From Annulohypoxylon bovei var. microspora (lineage: Eukaryota > Ascomycota > Sordariomycetes > Xylariales > Hypoxylaceae), in NCBI GenBank assembly GCA_022836615.1, contig MU405234.1:248001-312000 (forward strand): a DNA stretch of 64,000 nucleotides, given 5' to 3'. Under the pieces are notes generated by a model, which searched no databases, was not told where the DNA came from, and worked only from the letters and a program-made list of their open reading frames with translations. This document shows, piece after piece, positions 61,677 through 64,000 of the stretch (the stretch's first letter is position 1; every line of letters starts with the position of its first letter). The position numbers and the translations under genes are program-made.

Positions 61677-63548
61677 ATGGGCAAAAAGAGAAAGGCTTCC
61701 AACGGCCCTTCGCAGCCAAAGGGCCCCCGCGAATACGATCCGGCTGATGCGAGACTTGGCCCAATCAATAGCTACGAAGATGTAGCCGACTCGGAAGATG
61801 AATACTTCATGAACAAGGACCAGATCCTCCTCGATGATGGCCCCAAGTCCAAAAAGCAGAGGCGGGTAGAAGAGGAAGAGGATTTCTTAGAGAATTCCGA
61901 TGAAGAAGCACTTGCTTACGACGACGAAGACTCCGATGATGATGAGGATGAGGGTGACGACCAAGATGGTCACGCTCGTAAACCTACAAAATCTACCAAA
62001 GGACGGCGCGAAGATGGATCTGAATCCGGACAGGAAGAGGGGGAGGAAGGAGACTCTGGCTGGTGGGGTTCCTCGAGAAAAGAATACTACAATGCCGACA
62101 ACCCCGAGACGGAAGCTGAAGCCTTGGAGGAGGAGCAGGAAGCCCGACGGCTACAGAAGAAGAAATTGGCTAAGATGTCGGAGAGCGATTTCATTTTCGA
62201 CGAAGCCGAATGGCTTGCTCCTGAGGCCGATGGCGCCGACCAAAACGAAGTTGTCACCGAAGTCTTAAAGGATGTCGAGATTCCGGCTGATATGGGTGCC
62301 GAGGAAAGATACCGTCTCTTACGAACAAGATACCCAGAATTTGACTATCTAGCGAATGAGCTCCAACAATTGCAACCACTGCTCGTAGATGTTCAAAAAC
62401 AGGCAGAAGGTCAACCATCAAAATCGCTGGCGGTAGTCAAATACCGGGTCCTTGGTTGTTACGTTGCTACGCTCGCTATGTATTTCGCCACCTTAACATC
62501 GCCAGCTAGAGACACTACCAACGGGAACTCGAAGGCACTTGATCCGGCAGAACTACGCGATCACGAGGTCATGGGAACACTGCTTGAGTGCCGAGATGCG
62601 TGGAAGAAGGTGGAACACCTCAAGATTTTGGACCACGCACGAGCGACTGGCACCATGTTGTCTCCGCCAGAGGAGGAGCACCTGGCAGTTGACGAGGAGA
62701 TAGACATGGAAACCGAAATTTTGAAAAAATCGAGTAAAGAGGCTGCAAAGAAGGCTAAGGTCAAAGCTAAGGCGGAACGTAAAAAGGCAAAGGCCATCGA
62801 AGAGTCAATTGCGGATCTTAATGCGCTTGTTACCATCAAGAAGAAATCGAAGAAATCAAGCGCCGAGATTGTGGCAAGGGATAGCGACTCGGATTTCGGA
62901 GAAGAAGAAACCCTCGATGTTAAAGCAGCCGCTGAAAAGGCAGCGCGCAAGAAGAGCCTTAGGTTTTACACTTCGCAAATCGTACAGAAAGCCAATCGCC
63001 GGGCGGATGCGGGCAGAGACGCAGGTGGTGATATAGATATCCCTTACAGAGAGCGCTTGAAGGACAGACAAGCCCGCCTCAACGTCGAAGCAGAGAAGCG
63101 TGGCAAAAAGAGCTCGAAGATGGGCGCCGATCTTGGTGATGATAGCGAAGAAGAGGACGGACGAGTTACTAATGCTATGAGGGGCGACGAAGATGAGTAC
63201 TACGATATGATCGCTGCAAGGTCAAGCAATAAGAAGGAAGAAAAGGCATCCAGGTCGGCAGCTCTTGCGGCAGCCAGCAAAAGGGATCGGGTCGTTAAAA
63301 CCGAGGAGGTCGGCGAGGATGGAAAGCGCAAGATCACTTATCAGATAGAGAAGAATAAGGGACTCACGCCCCGGCGGAAGAAGGACGTGAGAAATCCAAG
63401 AGTAAAGAAGAGGAAGGCATATGCCGAGAAGCAGAAGAAGCTGAAGAGCATGAAGGCGGTATACGGCGGCGGCGAGGGTCGGGGTGGATATGCGGGAGAG
63501 TTGACTGGTATCAAGCCGGGTTTGATCAAGAGTGTCAAGTTAGGTTAG
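61677..63548 (+). CDS. SAS10: Sas10/Utp3, small-subunit processome protein
   Basis: This is an intronless gene of 623 aa. A basic start (MGKKRKASNG) is followed by acidic runs (EEEEDFLENSDEEALAYDDE). The Sas10/Utp3/C1D domain lies at about residues 215-320 (EERYRLLRTRYPEFDYLANELQQLQPLL, then LAVVKYRVLGCYVATLAMYFATL). The C-terminal Sas10 domain lies at about 545-623 (KRKITYQIEKNKGLTPRRKK, then NPRVKKRKAYAEKQKKLKSM and YGGGEGRGGYAGELTGIKPGLIKS). It is a nucleolar U3 snoRNP/SSU processome factor for 18S rRNA maturation. All motifs are intact and the start lies in a good context (CAAATATGGG). Confidence 0.5.
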   Translation: MGKKRKASNGPSQPKGPREYDPADARLGPINSYEDVADSEDEYFMNKDQILLDDGPKSKKQRRVEEEEDFLENSDEEALAYDDEDSDDDEDEGDDQDGHARKPTKSTKGRREDGSESGQEEGEEGDSGWWGSSRKEYYNADNPETEAEALEEEQEARRLQKKKLAKMSESDFIFDEAEWLAPEADGADQNEVVTEVLKDVEIPADMGAEERYRLLRTRYPEFDYLANELQQLQPLLVDVQKQAEGQPSKSLAVVKYRVLGCYVATLAMYFATLTSPARDTTNGNSKALDPAELRDHEVMGTLLECRDAWKKVEHLKILDHARATGTMLSPPEEEHLAVDEEIDMETEILKKSSKEAAKKAKVKAKAERKKAKAIEESIADLNALVTIKKKSKKSSAEIVARDSDSDFGEEETLDVKAAAEKAARKKSLRFYTSQIVQKANRRADAGRDAGGDIDIPYRERLKDRQARLNVEAEKRGKKSSKMGADLGDDSEEEDGRVTNAMRGDEDEYYDMIAARSSNKKEEKASRSAALAAASKRDRVVKTEEVGEDGKRKITYQIEKNKGLTPRRKKDVRNPRVKKRKAYAEKQKKLKSMKAVYGGGEGRGGYAGELTGIKPGLIKSVKLG

Positions 63549-64000
63549 ATATTTTTAGTGTCGCCTTCCATGATATTCTGTTTGTTTTTTAAGGTGACAT
63601 ATCTAGAAAACGCAGGTTTTCCCGTGACGTGTAGTTCTTTCAAACTTCAATCCTATGTACTTATATCAATGTGACGTAGGTAGGTACCTAGTTAGATGGA
63701 ATGAGGCTATACATAGGCAGCAGGGGTCTAAACTAGTAGCTCGGCTCCGCATACACGTGTATGCGCATGCACATATCGTGTAAGGTTCACGCTTATAAAT
63801 ACCTAGGTACCCAGGTAGGCACTGTGATGCGCTCCTACCTTATTCAGCTAATATCCGTTGCCTATCTCTATTTTCTACTTTTTACCTTTTACTTTTCAAT
63901 TCTTATTTTCTTCATCATTCCCCCCCAGCTGATTAAACCTACCAAAGCTTACCAGGTCAGCTTTCTCACAACTTCTTATACCTACCTAGTCAATACTTTA
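63549..64000. other. Right-edge intergenic region
   Basis: This is the 3' flank of SAS10, followed by a pyrimidine-rich stretch (about 63840-63930) that may be the leader of a gene beyond the window. TACCTAGGTACC words occur at about 63680 and 63800. Confidence 0.5.

Overview
The window reads as nuclear DNA of a filamentous ascomycete (Pezizomycotina, most likely Sordariomycetes). The reasons are many short introns of about 45-130 bp (mostly GTAAGT-like donors, CTAAC/CTAAT-type branch points, CAG/TAG acceptors), rhodopsin-fold fungal membrane proteins, a DUF3716-type protein, a group I G-alpha ending in CGLI, and a fungal MACPF-like gene. The species cannot be named from sequence alone. Exon joins were worked out by eye; where totals are quoted, the exons were checked to sum to a whole number of codons.

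Left part (1-28.7 kb, accessory region): a MACPF-like gene running off the left edge, a fucose-lectin-like gene, then a run of oxidative and transport genes: FAD amine-oxidase-like oxidoreductase, BBE/PCMH-type FAD oxidase, 14-TM MFS transporter, rhodopsin-fold membrane protein, short-chain dehydrogenase, GMC oxidoreductase, three cytochrome P450s of two types, and a second rhodopsin-fold protein. This is the tailoring and export set of a secondary-metabolite cluster, but no PKS, NRPS, terpene cyclase or other backbone gene is visible here. The region carries a 318-bp terminal-repeat retrotransposon in miniature (TRIM) with identical 69-bp LTRs and a tRNA-like core, and a 548-bp hAT-like MITE.

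Middle (28.7-33 kb): gene-poor DNA with a DUF3723-like relic, marking the change from accessory to conserved genes.

Right part (33-64 kb, conserved genes): G3BP-like NTF2/RRM protein, kinetochore NNF1, cytochrome b561-type membrane protein, mitochondrial MCUR1/DUF1640 protein, splicing factor CWC21, CDC123, Smr-domain protein, G-alpha GNA-1, DUF3716 protein, 3-ketodihydrosphingosine reductase TSC10 and SAS10/UTP3. A 6.3-kb gap at 45.7-51.9 kb holds a broken SF1/BBP fragment, a gypsy-like relic and a 905-bp Mutator-like TIR element with a perfect 9-bp target duplication.

The most notable observations are the backbone-less oxidoreductase cluster, the TRIM with its tRNA-like core, the two non-autonomous TIR elements with exact target-site duplications, the SF1/BBP fossil, and a DUF3716 gene whose stop codon is followed in frame by four decapeptide repeats.

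[Form note: the original gave no confidence values; the required field is filled with a uniform placeholder of 0.5, which is not an estimate.]
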